Part shown: positions 45,818-55,214 of the stretch, one piece after another
Layout: the number at the start of each line of letters is the position of its first letter
How positions within the stretch are numbered: the stretch's first letter is position 1
The notes under the pieces: model-generated
Database searches by the model: none
The model's input: only the letters and a program-made list of their open reading frames with translations
Told to the model about the DNA's origin: nothing
Made by a program: the position numbers and the translations under genes
From: DATBGS01 sp036557885
GTDB lineage: Bacteria > Chloroflexota > Ktedonobacteria > Ktedonobacterales > DATBGS01
Assembly: GCA_036557885.1 (NCBI GenBank)
Contig: DATBGS010000165.1
Coordinates: 62,001-126,000 of the forward strand
Reading direction: 5' to 3'
Length of the DNA stretch: 64,000 nt

Positions 45818-46248
45818 GTGCACGAGCGCAGCGACGAACAGGTCATGGTAGCAGTGATGGCAGGCGATCAGGTAGCATTCGCCGCGCTGGTGACACGCCA
45901 CCACGCCCCACTGCTTGGCTATCTCTATCGCCTGGTCGGTGGAGATCGTCTCCTCGCGGAGGATCTGGTTCAAGAGACCTTTCTGCGTATGCTGCGGCAA
46001 CGCACGTGCCCGCCTGATCGCCCCTTCAAGCCCTGGCGGCAGAGCAGGGCGACGAGGTGGCGGCAGCGCTCGCTCAGCTCAGCGAGGAATATCGCGTGGC
46101 GCTCCTGCTGCGTTTTTATCAAGGGCTGAGTTTGCAAGAGATCGCTGAGGCGCTGCACCTCCCGCTCGGCACAGTCAAATCGCGGCTCTCGGTGGGAACG
46201 CACCGCCTGCGCAAGTTGCTTGCACCTGTGAGAGAAGGAGTGGATTAG
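45818..46248 (+). pseudogene. ECF sigma factor with internal deletion and frameshift
   Basis: From GTG 45818 the sigma-2 region is clear: DEQVMVAVMAGDQVAFAALV..HAPLLGYLYRLVGG..LAEDLVQETFLRML. Close after RPFKPW the sequence jumps and changes frame to 'AALAQLSEEYRVALLLRFYQGLSLQEIAEALHLPLGTVKSRLSVGTHRLRKLL', a complete sigma-4 HTH. The linker and the rest of region 2 (including the usual 'A.N..RD..R' helix) are deleted. ECF factors normally need both regions, so it is inactive as a single protein. It heads the membrane protein and ABC genes that follow. Confidence 0.82.
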
Positions 46249-46250
46249 CT

Positions 46251-47111
46251 ATGCAAACACCATCATGGCCGCTGGACAACCCCGACCATCTGGCTGAGGC
46301 ACTCCACGAGCAGGAGGCCACGCCAGAAGAGATTGTAGACCTGATGCCTGTTTTGCTACGCTTGTCTGAGTGACAGGCACCACAGCCCTCCCAAGCAGGC
46401 ACCAGGCGTTTGATCGCCCGGCTGGCAACCGTATTGTCGGCTACCTCGCCTGTGCGCCAGGTGATCCGCGATGAGCGGCAGAGCCAGCACAGCAGCTTAG
46501 CCTGGCTGTTGGCAACGGCCCGCGCGCAGGTCAGCCTCTTCGGCTTGGCCTTCTGGCTGGTGAGCGCGCTCGTCACCCTGGTGGGCGCCGGGGTCGTGTT
46601 GGGCCACGTCCTGCCCGATCAGGACAAAGCGCTGCTGCGGGCCATTGGGCCATTCCTAGCCTACCTGGGCACTGTCGTCGCCTTTCGCGGGATAGGGATG
46701 CAGGTGCTGGAATTGGAGCTTGTCTGCTTGCCATCACTATTGCAACTGGCACTAGCCCGGCTGGTGATCGTGCTGGGCTATGACCTCGGCCTGGGATTCG
46801 CTTTCGGCCTGGCGCTCTGGGCGAGCGGCACCGCGCAGGTGCTGGCGTTGCTGCTCTCCTGGTTCATGCCGCTGCTGCTGGTAGCCAGGCTGGCGCTGCT
46901 GCTCTCGCTGCGCCTCTCGGCCCAGGCAGCCGCCTCCCTGGCCTACGGAAGCTGGCTGGCCGTCTTGTCCCTCGATACCCTCTCCCCACTCCAGGTTCTC
47001 CCGCTCACCCCGCTCTCAGAGGCGCTGCTGGGTGGCCTCGGCCTGGCGCTGCTGGCAATCGCACTGCTGTGCCTCCACACCGGCATGTACCGCCTGCTCC
47101 CTCGTGTATAA
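46251..47111 (+). pseudogene. Membrane protein of the sigma-ABC operon, with in-frame TGA
   Basis: The frame from ATG 46251 (MQTPSWPLDNPDHLAEALHE) meets TGA at codon 41 (46371-46373) and then continues in frame through 'RRLIARLATVLSATSPVRQVI' and about six hydrophobic segments to TAA 47109-47111. TGG in place of TGA would give a 286-residue protein with a soluble N terminus and a membrane C-terminal half, the plan of an anti-sigma or ABC accessory protein. It begins 2 bases after the sigma remnant, as expected for an anti-sigma partner. The family is not recognised. Confidence 0.6.
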
Positions 47112-47220
47112 GCTGTGCCCGGAAAAAACCGCGCGCGAACCTTTGCTGGGGCTGACTCGTAAGAGGGGGCATGCACCACCCGGCGCATCCACCGACTTCA
47201 ACAAGCACAAGGAGCGTTTC

Positions 47221-48168
47221 ATGACGACGACTGCCCTGACCGGTTCCCGAAAGCAGACTCAGGCCATTGGGCGTCCAAATCCCCTCCTGGCCGTCCTGGT
47301 CTGGGAACTGCGGCGCTTCCGCGCCAGCCGCCTCTTTTGGATTCAGGCCCTCTGCTTCTTCGGTCTCTTGCTTTGCGTATTGTGGTTTGAACGAGAGCCA
47401 GATACGTTCAGCTTTCACACCTTCAGCGCCTTTGTGGCCGGAACCAGCGCCTGGGGACTGGTTGAACTCCTCCCATTCGATCTGTTGGTGCTGCTGGTTT
47501 TTCTCCTGCCCTTTGTCAATGCCGATGGCGTGATGCGCGACCTGCAACGCCGCACCCACGAACTCTTGATGACGACCGCGCTGCCGACCCAGGCCTACGT
47601 CTGGGGCCGCTATCTGATGGGCTTGCTGGTGAGCCTGGGGCTGGCCCTCTTGCTGCTGGTTGCCATCCTGGGCACGGGCCTGCTGCTGCATCTGACCATC
47701 ACCGACTATCCAGCACCAGCGATTGGCGGTGTGCTGATGCTCTGGGTGGGCATGGTCGTGCCAGCGACCATCCTCCTCAGCAGCGTCAGCTTCGCATTGG
47801 GCACCCTGCTTCCGCGCCAGTCCACGCTGGTCAAGATCGTCATCCTGGTAGCCTGGTTCATCGGGGCGCTCATTCTGCCCAGCGAGCTAAGAGACAATCC
47901 CACCGCTCCCCCTGCCTGGTATAGCGCATGGGACCCGACCAGCGCGGTCACCGCGCGCGGGATCATCTTCCAAGATCGGGTTGCCTTCACGAGCGTCCCT
48001 CCTACCAGCGAGGCGCAATTGCAACAGGCGATGCTCACCATCGAGAACCGATTGACCGACATCGGGACCTGGCTCGTGCCGCACCTCGTCCTTGCCGGGC
48101 TGAGTCTGGTGCTGGTGGTGCTGGCGGCCTTCGCCTTCCAACGCTTCCGCAGTGCCCTCAATGGATAG
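47221..48168 (+). CDS. ABC-2 type transporter permease
   Basis: A 315-residue membrane protein with six hydrophobic helices: a first one after WELRRFRASRLFW, a large loop, then LPFDLLVLLVFLLPFVNADGVMRDLQRRTHELLMTTALP, the amphipathic coupling region found in ABC-2 permeases, and four more helices. It works with the ATPase encoded 29 bases downstream to export an unknown substrate, such as a drug, lipid or peptide. ATG 47221 follows AAGGAGCGTTTC. It is intact, unlike the genes before it. Confidence 0.85.
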   Translation: MTTTALTGSRKQTQAIGRPNPLLAVLVWELRRFRASRLFWIQALCFFGLLLCVLWFEREPDTFSFHTFSAFVAGTSAWGLVELLPFDLLVLLVFLLPFVNADGVMRDLQRRTHELLMTTALPTQAYVWGRYLMGLLVSLGLALLLLVAILGTGLLLHLTITDYPAPAIGGVLMLWVGMVVPATILLSSVSFALGTLLPRQSTLVKIVILVAWFIGALILPSELRDNPTAPPAWYSAWDPTSAVTARGIIFQDRVAFTSVPPTSEAQLQQAMLTIENRLTDIGTWLVPHLVLAGLSLVLVVLAAFAFQRFRSALNG

Positions 48169-48197
48169 AGGCTCCTCAAAAGAAAGAGAGAACAGCA

Positions 48198-49073
48198 ATG
48201 GAATTGACGATTGAGAACCTGGGCAAACGCTATGGCAGCATCTGGGCGCTGCGCCAGCTTTCGCTGGCGGCCACGCCGGGTATGCTGGGGCTGGTTGGCC
48301 CCAATGGCGCGGGCAAAACGACGCTGATGCGCATGATTGCCACCCTGCTGGAACCGACCGAGGGGACCATCCGGTGGAACGGACAGGACATTCGCACGCA
48401 TGGCGACGCGCTGCGGCAGGTGCTGGGCTACCTGCCGCAGGAGTTTGGCATCTACCGCGAATTTAGCGGGCGGCAGTTTTTGCGTTATCTGGCCGCCATG
48501 AAAGGGCTCCCCAAATCCATCGCACACCAGCGCGTGGATGAGGTGATCGAGCTAGTCAATCTGGAGGCGGTGGCTGACCGCCGACTGCCCACCTATTCCG
48601 GTGGCATGAAGCAGCGCATCGGCATCGCGCAGGCGCTGCTCAACGACCCGGAACTGTTGATTGTCGATGAGCCAACGGCAGGGCTGGACCCCGCCGAGCG
48701 GGTGCGCTTCCGTACACTGCTCTCCAGCCTGACCAGCAACCGGGTGATTATCCTCAGCACCCATATTATCAGTGATGTCGAGGCGGTTGCCAGCCGGCTG
48801 GTGATTCTACAAGCGGGACAGATGCTGGCCGATACATCGCCAGAGGCGCTGCTGACAAGTGCGGTCGGCAAGGTCTGGAGCGTGACCACCGATCAGGCTA
48901 CCGCCACGAGATTGCAAGCTGCCTATCAGGTCAGCATGATGGTTAATCAGATGAACGGTGTGGCGCTGCATCTGATCAGCGCGACGCGCCCACACGAGGC
49001 TGCCGTTGTCATCGACCCCAGTCTGGAAGAAGCGTATCTGCTGGTGACGGGGCAACCTGCCGTGCTGGTCTGA
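48198..49073 (+). CDS. ABC transporter ATP-binding protein
   Basis: A 291-residue ATPase: Walker A GPNGAGKTT (about residue 36), Q loop LPQEFGIYREF, signature YSGGMKQRIGIAQALL, Walker B LLIVDEPTAGLDP and switch His in ILSTHIISD. The C-terminal 70 residues are the extra domain seen in drug/lantibiotic-type exporters. It follows the ABC-2 permease and completes a two-gene exporter. The ribosome site is a weak GAAAGAGAG. It could export the double-glycine peptides' products or give self-protection, but it lacks a C39 peptidase domain and lies 17 kb away. Confidence 0.92.
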   Translation: MELTIENLGKRYGSIWALRQLSLAATPGMLGLVGPNGAGKTTLMRMIATLLEPTEGTIRWNGQDIRTHGDALRQVLGYLPQEFGIYREFSGRQFLRYLAAMKGLPKSIAHQRVDEVIELVNLEAVADRRLPTYSGGMKQRIGIAQALLNDPELLIVDEPTAGLDPAERVRFRTLLSSLTSNRVIILSTHIISDVEAVASRLVILQAGQMLADTSPEALLTSAVGKVWSVTTDQATATRLQAAYQVSMMVNQMNGVALHLISATRPHEAAVVIDPSLEEAYLLVTGQPAVLV

Positions 49074-49167
49074 CAGACAAATCTCTCCCGCCAAGCGGTT
49101 TGGCGGATCATACGACCGACCCGCCTAGCGAGGCTCATGCCTCACCATGAACTGGAAGGAGACCTCC

Positions 49168-50698
49168 ATGCACGCATTCGATCAAACTGTGGCAAAACGA
49201 GAGGTGAGACGTGCCCTACTCCAGGGGTGTTCGTGGCAGGAGGCAGTGCTGGCGGCAGGGGTCCAGATGAGTCGGGCGACCGCGTATCGGCTGCGGCAGC
49301 GGATGCTGGCAGGCGGAGAAGAGGCCGTACACGACAGACGCCAGGGACATGCCGTCAAAGTGCGTGGAGCGGTACGCACCTGGATGGAAGCGTATTACCA
49401 GCACCATCCGCGCGCATCGGGGAAAGCCGTCCAAGCGCTGCTGGAGGAGCACTGCGGTGTTCGCGTGAGTGTGACCCATCTCAATCGGCTGCGAGCGGCA
49501 CTCTCGGGGGCGACCCGCGCGGGGGAAAAATCAGCCAGGTCCCTGGCGATGGGGCTGGTGGTCTCCTGTTGTTGGCCGCCGCAGCGGAATCGAACCTACT
49601 TCCAAGGCTGGAGGCGACGCTTCCCACCCAGGAGGACGTGTCCGTGCCGCGCCGATTGGCGCTCCCAAATACCCGTTGCTCCCGCGCGACCCGGACCGGC
49701 CCTCCTACCGCTATCCGCCCAAGGACGCGCACGGGCGGTCCTGGTGGATGGAGGGCTGGCAGCCGACCCCCTCGCCCAGCCCACCCACGGGACCAAAACT
49801 CATCCCGATTGTTACCACCGCGCCAGACGCCGACCCGGTGGCGCTGGCCCACCTCTATCGCCAGCGCTGGCCGGTGCAAGAAAACATTTTGAAAGACTGA
49901 CTCCTTCCTCTCGGCTTAGATACGAATCACGGGTTTGCGAAAATGCCCGTCGAGAACTCGGAAATCGCCAAGCGCCGGGAGGCCATCGAGCTTCGGCTAG
50001 CCAACATCCAACGCTGGGCGCCCAAGGCCCGCGAACGTGAGCAACGTGCTGGCAAACTGGTTGAGCGCCTCCGGCAGGAGACCAAAGCCTACGGGGACGC
50101 CCTCTACCAGCGCATCAATCTCTACATCTGCGAGCATGACCTTGGGAATGAGCGCGAGTGGCGGCTCCAGCACAAGCCCGTGATCAAGGCCATGAAGGCC
50201 GAGGCCGATACAGACCTGGACGCGCGTTGGCGGCGCTATGAGCGTGTGCGGGATCGAGAGGAGCGAGAAGAAACCAAGTACACGCGCTATTGCCTGGAGC
50301 AGTGCAACCTCTTGCGTGCTCTGACCGAGTTGGAGGCCAAGGAACGGGCGATGTACGAGCTAGAGATTGGAAAAATCAGCTCATGACCGTGCTGAAACTG
50401 GCGCTGGCGAATCTGGGCATGTGGGTCTGGGAGCGGTATTTTCCTGCGACGTATGCCCACGCGACGTGGCACCAGCTCTCGCCCTTCTTCCGACTCCCTG
50501 GTCGCGTGACTCAAGTGAAGCAGGCGATCTGGGTCGAGCTGCGCCCCTTCAATGATCGCCAGCTCAATCGAGATCTGCGGGTGGTGTGTGAACAGATCGC
50601 AGCGGCTCAACCCCACTTGCCTGACGGACGACGACTCTGCTTCACCATCGCAGGAACAGAGTGTCTCAGTTCAGATGGTCAACCGCGCAAAGTGGCTT
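49168..50698 (+). pseudogene. Transposase remnant with frameshifts, deletion and in-frame TGA
   Basis: The N terminus (MHAFDQTVAKREVRRALLQG..SWQEAVLAAGVQMSRATAYRLRQRM) is a helix-turn-helix, followed by ASGKAVQALLEEHCGVRVS. Near 49510 the frame changes to 'GGLLLLAAAAESNLLPRLEATLPT', near 49670 to 'PSYRYPPKDAHGRSWWMEGW' and 'ALAHLYRQRWPVQENILKD', where TGA (49898-49900) interrupts; the same frame continues 'LLPLGLDTNHGFAKMPVENSEIAKRRE' to 50386, and a last shift gives 'LKLALANLGMWVWERYFP..ATWHQLSPFF'. DDE motifs are not all visible. The 45-base inverted repeat at 50663-50707 overlaps its 3' end. Confidence 0.7.
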
Positions 50699-50707
50699 GA
50701 ATCCCTG
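50663..50707. repeat. Right copy of the 45-base inverted repeat
   Basis: The reverse complement of 45662-45706, 40 of 45 positions identical. It overlaps the 3' end of the transposase remnant, consistent with an element end. Confidence 0.7.
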
Positions 50708-50783
50708 AATCTCTTGCTAAATCGTGCAATGTAATGCACCTGAGAGTGGGCAAGAGGGAAGGTGGGGACCGTTTCATACAGCA

Positions 50784-50812
50784 AGCTGCATGCTTGCACA
50801 GGGCATGCAGCT
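50784..50812. repeat. 10-base perfect inverted repeat abutting attR
   Basis: AGCTGCATGC (50784-50793) and GCATGCAGCT (50803-50812) end one base before the attR core at 50814. The position suggests a recombinase or excisionase arm site of the island. Confidence 0.55.
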
Positions 50813-50813
50813 A

Positions 50814-50858
50814 TTTCGTAAACCGTAGGTCAAGGGTTCAAATCCCTTCGTCGGCTCC
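50814..50858. other. attR: duplicated tRNA-Thr 3' half
   Basis: Identical to 21432-21476 except T for C at 50851. No tRNA 5' half precedes it, so it is not a gene but the distal attachment site of the island. Confidence 0.85.
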
Positions 50859-51034
50859 TCTTTTTGCCCGTATCCCTTCCCCATCCCACTGCGCAGGCGT
50901 TTCGCCTGCCCACCCTGGTAGATTTTTTCTGGTCGAATTTGCTATACTGCATCCAGCACCAGCGCTGCCTGCGCCAATGGCAGGCAGCGCCTACCTCTTT
51001 TGCAACGTCGCACAAGCACGCCACCGGAGGCTGC

Positions 51035-51901
51035 ATGGCACAGAAGCACCAGAACACCCATCCTGACCCTGAGCAGCCAGCGCAATCAGCGCGGCAAAAC
51101 ACCACCCCGCCTGCCCGCCATGCTGCTCCGCCTGTTCCCAATACCAGCCTGAACCGGCGATCACGCATGGGGCGCCCAACCTCAGACGAGCAACTGCTGG
51201 AGCGTCCACCCATCGTAACTGAGCAACTTCCCTTCGACTTCACCCACACCGACCCCTGGCGTGTTTTACGCATCATGGGCGAGTTTGTTGAGGGCTTTGA
51301 TACGCTGGCGCATATCTGCCCGGCAGTTACTATCTTTGGCTCAGCGCGCGTATCCCCCGATGACCCCATGTATCAAGCGGCACGCGAGACAGCCAGGAAA
51401 CTGGCGAGTAATGGCTTTAGCATCATTACAGGCGGCGGGCCGGGCATCATGGAGGCAGCCAACTGGGGCGCAGTGGAAGGTGGTGGGCGCTCGGTTGGCT
51501 GCAACATTGAGCTTCCCCATGAGCAAGCCATCAATGCTTACGTCCAGCTATCCATCAACTTTCGCTACTTCTTTGTTCGCAAGACCATGTTCGTCAAATA
51601 TGCCGAAGGGTTCGTTATCTTTCCCGGCGGCTTTGGCACAATGGATGAACTCTTTGAGGCGCTCACGCTCATCCAGACCGGCAAGGTGCAGCACTTCCCG
51701 GTGATTTTATATGGCTCAGCCTATTGGGGCGGGCTGTTTGACTGGATAAAAGCAACCATGCTGGCCGAGAAGAAAATTGCGCAAGACGACCTTGATCTGA
51801 TCCGCGTGACAGATTCCGCTGACGAAATCTGCTCGATCATCACCCAGGCACATAAAGTGCGCCTTCAGGAGTCACCCAACAACCCCGGCTTAATTCGTTA
51901 G
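51035..51901 (+). CDS. LOG-family protein (TIGR00730, cytokinin riboside phosphoribohydrolase-like)
   Basis: A 288-residue protein with a disordered N terminus of about 60 residues, then a Rossmann-like domain: VTIFGSARVSPDDPMYQ, FSIITGGGPGIMEAANWGA, VRKTMFVKYAEGFVIFPGGFGTMDELFEALTLIQT. The PGGxGTxxE motif is the active-site signature of LOG enzymes, which release adenine-type bases from nucleoside 5'-monophosphates; many bacterial members were once called lysine decarboxylases. ATG 51035 follows GGAGG after a short 4-base spacer. It is the first gene right of the island, so the integration point lies in its promoter region. Confidence 0.9.
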   Translation: MAQKHQNTHPDPEQPAQSARQNTTPPARHAAPPVPNTSLNRRSRMGRPTSDEQLLERPPIVTEQLPFDFTHTDPWRVLRIMGEFVEGFDTLAHICPAVTIFGSARVSPDDPMYQAARETARKLASNGFSIITGGGPGIMEAANWGAVEGGGRSVGCNIELPHEQAINAYVQLSINFRYFFVRKTMFVKYAEGFVIFPGGFGTMDELFEALTLIQTGKVQHFPVILYGSAYWGGLFDWIKATMLAEKKIAQDDLDLIRVTDSADEICSIITQAHKVRLQESPNNPGLIR

Positions 51902-51976
51902 CCGTCTTCCTGAAAAAAACAACCAGGGGCATCTAGCAGCATTTGCCGCGTGATGCCCCTGAAAATATCGGAAAGA

Positions 51977-52561
51977 TCATTCCTTGGATGAACGCGCCAG
52001 CACCACCCCACGATCTTCATCATGTGGATCGGCAGCACCAAGCTCCATTGCGAAAAGACTATCCGGGTCGGTAAACTCCGTCTCCAGCCGATGCGCCTCT
52101 TGTGCCAGCCACTCCGCTGCAATCGCGCACGCCTCTTCGCGGCTGGCCGCGCGAACTACCGCCCGATCAAGCGCAAACGTCTGGTTCGCTACAGAATCCT
52201 GTTCCACCAGATACAATAACAGCTTCCCCGCCTGAGACATGGCCCCCTGCGCCTCTGGCAGCGGGCGTAGGATGAGATCAGGGCCAAAGAGCACAACCTC
52301 GCTCTCCCACGTCATCACCGTCATATCATCCGAAAGCCGCCGCAGTTCCATGACCATCCCCGGCCAGCAATCCTGCTCGGCCACCGCCCACATCTCCCGC
52401 CCCAGTATCCGGCGGCGCGAGACATGCAGCTCGCGGCCAGTGCCCGGAAGCACCGCTATCATCTCGATAGGCACTTCCTTCGGGGTACTGGCTGCTGTGT
52501 CATCGTTCGCAGTTTCCCCCGGAGGTTCCCCTCCGCTTTCCTCGTCGTAGTCAATTGGCAT
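51977..52561 (-). CDS. Hypothetical protein
   Basis: A 194-residue acidic soluble protein with no family I recognise. After a low-complexity acidic N terminus (about 30 residues) it has a compact alpha/beta region (EMIAVLPGTGRELHVSRRRILGREMW, ELRRLSDDMTVMTWESEVVLFG) and a helical C terminus rich in Ala and Glu (REEACAIAAEWLAQEAHRLETEF). No signal peptide, membrane helix or metal motif. ATG 52561 has AGGAGA 7 bases upstream. It converges on the LOG gene and diverges from the PadR gene. Confidence 0.7.
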   Translation of the reverse strand: MPIDYDEESGGEPPGETANDDTAASTPKEVPIEMIAVLPGTGRELHVSRRRILGREMWAVAEQDCWPGMVMELRRLSDDMTVMTWESEVVLFGPDLILRPLPEAQGAMSQAGKLLLYLVEQDSVANQTFALDRAVVRAASREEACAIAAEWLAQEAHRLETEFTDPDSLFAMELGAADPHDEDRGVVLARSSKE

Positions 52562-52788
52562 ACCTATTTCTCCTGCAAGGGTTCACACTTGGACATTCAA
52601 CCCCCATGTGTATTATACCATCGCAGTGCGACCTGAAGCAGAGCTACCTTCGCCAGAGCACCGGCAAACACTGCCGTAAAGACCTCGCAACCAGCCCCAC
52701 AAACGTTTATAATGTTCTCAACATCATCCCTCATAGCGTCAGGTTTCTTCTGGAGAGGCTGCCCTGTCGCCCAGGAAGGAGACGCCTT

Positions 52789-53358
52789 ATGCAGATTAGC
52801 GAACCGGCTGAATATGCTTTGCTGGGGCTGCTCTCGAAAGGCCCGCAGCACGGCTATGAACTGACACGCGCCTTTTCCCCTGATGAGGAGCTAGGCGCCA
52901 TCTGCCGCCTGGAGCAAAGCCAGTTATATGCGTTCCTGAAAAAGCTGGAGCACCTTGGCTATCTGAAGGGCACAGTGGAACTTCAGGAGGGCCGTCCCTC
53001 GCGGCGCGTCCTCGCCCTGACACCCCCAGGCCAAGCTGAGTTTCGGAACTGGGTAGAATCACCCGTCCTCAAGCCGCGCGAAGTGCGGCTCCAGTTCTTG
53101 CTCAAGCTCTATTTTGCCCGCGAATTTGGGGAAGAAACCATTGCCAGGCTGATCACTAAACAAATCGCGGCCTGCGAGCAATTTATTCGCAAGGTGAGGG
53201 AAGCTTCTGGAGGCCACACTATCTCCCTTGATGGACCCGGCCAGGATTTTCGCGCCGTCATCCAACAAGCAAGGATTCGCCAGATCGAGGCCACCATCGC
53301 CTGGCTCCGCGAAATCCGCGATCAAGCAGGAGCCATCGCCTTGTCCGCTCACCCCTAG
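52789..53358 (+). CDS. PadR family transcriptional regulator
   Basis: A 189-residue regulator. The winged helix reads EYALLGLLSKGPQHGYELTRAF, then CRLEQSQLYAFLKKLEHLGYLKGTVELQEGRPSRRVLALTPPGQAEF, the PadR signature, followed by a helical dimerisation/Vir_act_alpha_C-type domain of about 90 residues. PadR proteins repress genes for stress or export and respond to small ligands. ATG 52789 has AAGGAG 8 bases upstream; the frame opens much earlier. It converges on, and overlaps by 4 bases, the GH13 gene. The target is unknown. Confidence 0.9.
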   Translation: MQISEPAEYALLGLLSKGPQHGYELTRAFSPDEELGAICRLEQSQLYAFLKKLEHLGYLKGTVELQEGRPSRRVLALTPPGQAEFRNWVESPVLKPREVRLQFLLKLYFAREFGEETIARLITKQIAACEQFIRKVREASGGHTISLDGPGQDFRAVIQQARIRQIEATIAWLREIRDQAGAIALSAHP

Positions 53359-54800
53359 CGGCGCTGCCAGACTTGCACCCCAAAAGGCGGCAGTTGCACC
53401 TCCAGCGTCCCACCCAGCAGAGAAGCAGTTGCCTCGCCCAGCACCTCTCGCGCCGCAACCACATCAGCGTTTGACAAGATATTGCCCAACGCAACCGTGA
53501 CATGGGCCGCCTGATCGCCATAATTGACGACAACCACCCGCCAGTCTTCCTGCATCACCCAGCAAAATGCCAGCACGCGCTCATCTTGCTCAGAAACACC
53601 TGGCAAGAATAAAAAACTGCCCTGGTGATAGACCGGCTGATGTGCCTGAGCCAGCAGCGCCCGATAAAATGGCTCGATCACCAGATCAGTCGCCTCGGCA
53701 AGCCTCCGCCCAAGCTGCACTGGGATTTTCACGCGCCAGCCAGCAAGCTGCCCTTCGTGCAGCAGGCGCATCCCCGGCGCCAGCGTCGCCACTGATGCAG
53801 CCGCCAGGCTGCGCTGCGGGCCAAAAGCAGACGCCGCGCGGTCTTCATCGTGGTTTTCGATAAAATGCAGCAAGCGCGCCTGCTCTGCCAGCGGTCTGCT
53901 GAGCGTCCAGCGCACCTGACCCAGGTTGCCCCCGCGCAGCGCGTCATAAAATCCCTTGTCATACGTGTAATCAAAGCCCAGCGCTTGAAGCTCGCCGTCC
54001 GTCTCCCAATACGCTTCAGCAATAAACAAGAAACCTGGGTGCGTTGCTTTGATGGCTGGAATAATCTCCGCCCAGAACTCTGTTGGCGGCGGCGCGCCCA
54101 CATAGCCACGCCATGTCGAAGCAAAGACGCGATTCAACAGCAGCATTGCCATATCACAGCGCACCCCATCGCATTGCTGCGCCAGATGCTCCAGCGTCTG
54201 GCGTGCTAACTGGCGGGTGACAGGCGCAAAGATATTCAATTGCGCCGTATCGCTCCAGGCAGGAAAAAACGGGTCGCGCCCATGCGCAATCACCAGCCCC
54301 TGGTGTGGCCCGGCAAAAAATGTAATGGGGTCACGCGCCAGCGCCGTCGCATCGCCCTGCACCGCGCACTCCGGGTAATCCGACAGCCAGGGATGATCCA
54401 GAGCGACATGATTAGGGACATAATCCAGAATGAGTCCCAGGCCGCGCCGCGCCAGTTCCGCCCGGCATTTTGCCAGGCCCTCTGCTCCTCCCAAAAAATC
54501 ATCCACCACATAGCGGTGGATGGCGTAAGCGGAGCCAACGCTATCCTCTGGCGCAATATCAGGCAGTGCCAAGCGATATTCTTCAAGCAGCATCGGCCTG
54601 CGCGCCAGTTCCCGCGCCGCCGGGCTGCGCTCCCAGACTCCCATGAGCCAGATGGCATCAAAGCCCCAACTTGCCAGGGCATCATATTCTTCCTGGGGAA
54701 TCGAGGCAAGCGTCACCGGCTGCCCATAGCGATGACTCAAATCAGTGAGCCAAGCCCAGGTGTTGATCTCATACACCAGTGGATGAGGTGGTAGCTTCAA
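53355..54800 (-). CDS. GH13 family alpha-amylase-like glycosidase
   Basis: A 481-residue (beta/alpha)8-barrel enzyme. The start of the barrel is WGFDAIWLMGVWERSP, region I is LILDYVPNHVALDHPW, region II CDGVRCDMAMLL with the nucleophile Asp, region III FLFIAEAYWETD with the acid Glu, and region IV HFIENHDEDRAA with the transition-state Asp. A beta-domain closes the C terminus. It acts on alpha-glucans or related alpha-glucosides; no secretion signal is seen, so it is cytoplasmic. The only suitable start is TTG 54800, since an in-frame TGA lies five codons upstream; a GAAAGG lies about 12 bases before it. It could also be an alpha-glucanotransferase. Confidence 0.88.
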   Translation of the reverse strand: MKLPPHPLVYEINTWAWLTDLSHRYGQPVTLASIPQEEYDALASWGFDAIWLMGVWERSPAARELARRPMLLEEYRLALPDIAPEDSVGSAYAIHRYVVDDFLGGAEGLAKCRAELARRGLGLILDYVPNHVALDHPWLSDYPECAVQGDATALARDPITFFAGPHQGLVIAHGRDPFFPAWSDTAQLNIFAPVTRQLARQTLEHLAQQCDGVRCDMAMLLLNRVFASTWRGYVGAPPPTEFWAEIIPAIKATHPGFLFIAEAYWETDGELQALGFDYTYDKGFYDALRGGNLGQVRWTLSRPLAEQARLLHFIENHDEDRAASAFGPQRSLAAASVATLAPGMRLLHEGQLAGWRVKIPVQLGRRLAEATDLVIEPFYRALLAQAHQPVYHQGSFLFLPGVSEQDERVLAFCWVMQEDWRVVVVNYGDQAAHVTVALGNILSNADVVAAREVLGEATASLLGGTLEVQLPPFGVQVWQRR

Positions 54801-55006
54801 GAAAACTGCTGCCTTTCAAAGCGTAGTCAAATGCCACACTGTTTGGACCCAAAGCGCGTGTGCCGCTATTGTAGCGTATGGCGTGCCAGTGATGTAAAAA
54901 GTCTGGTTTGCCACCCCTTGTCAGCACGCCAGATTTCTGGTAAAGTTGGCGCCAATAAACCCGCAAAGCAATTTTCCCTTTTCGCAAAAACTCATCGAGA
55001 AAACTA

Positions 55007-55035
55007 TTGACAAACAGCAAACTCTCTTGTAATAT
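55007..55035 (+). promoter_or_regulatory. Consensus-like sigma-70 promoter of the liv operon
   Basis: TTGACA (55007-55012), a 17-base spacer, and TAATAT (55030-55035), about 180 bases before livF. The rest of the 414-base gap between the divergent GH13 gene and livF holds no recognised gene. Confidence 0.8.
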
Positions 55036-55214
55036 TGCTCGCAGCGCAACCTGACTCAACTGTCATATTTGAATATCCGGCCTATATCCTGCTCCGATAG
55101 CAAATATCTCTCGCTTGCTGTGATTCTGTGTGACTTGCAAACGTATCTAACTGCTAGGGACGCAAGACATCCACATCCACTTCTCGATGGAGAGCGAGTG
55201 CCAGGAGGATGCCC

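Noticed and set aside
22933..49900. Stop-codon recoding as the explanation for in-frame TAG, TAA and TGA
   Set aside because: All three stops are involved and all are used as ordinary terminators by intact genes in the window; gene decay or sequencing error is simpler.
50814..50858. A second tRNA gene
   Set aside because: Only the 3' half of a tRNA is present and no 5' half can pair; it is an attachment site.
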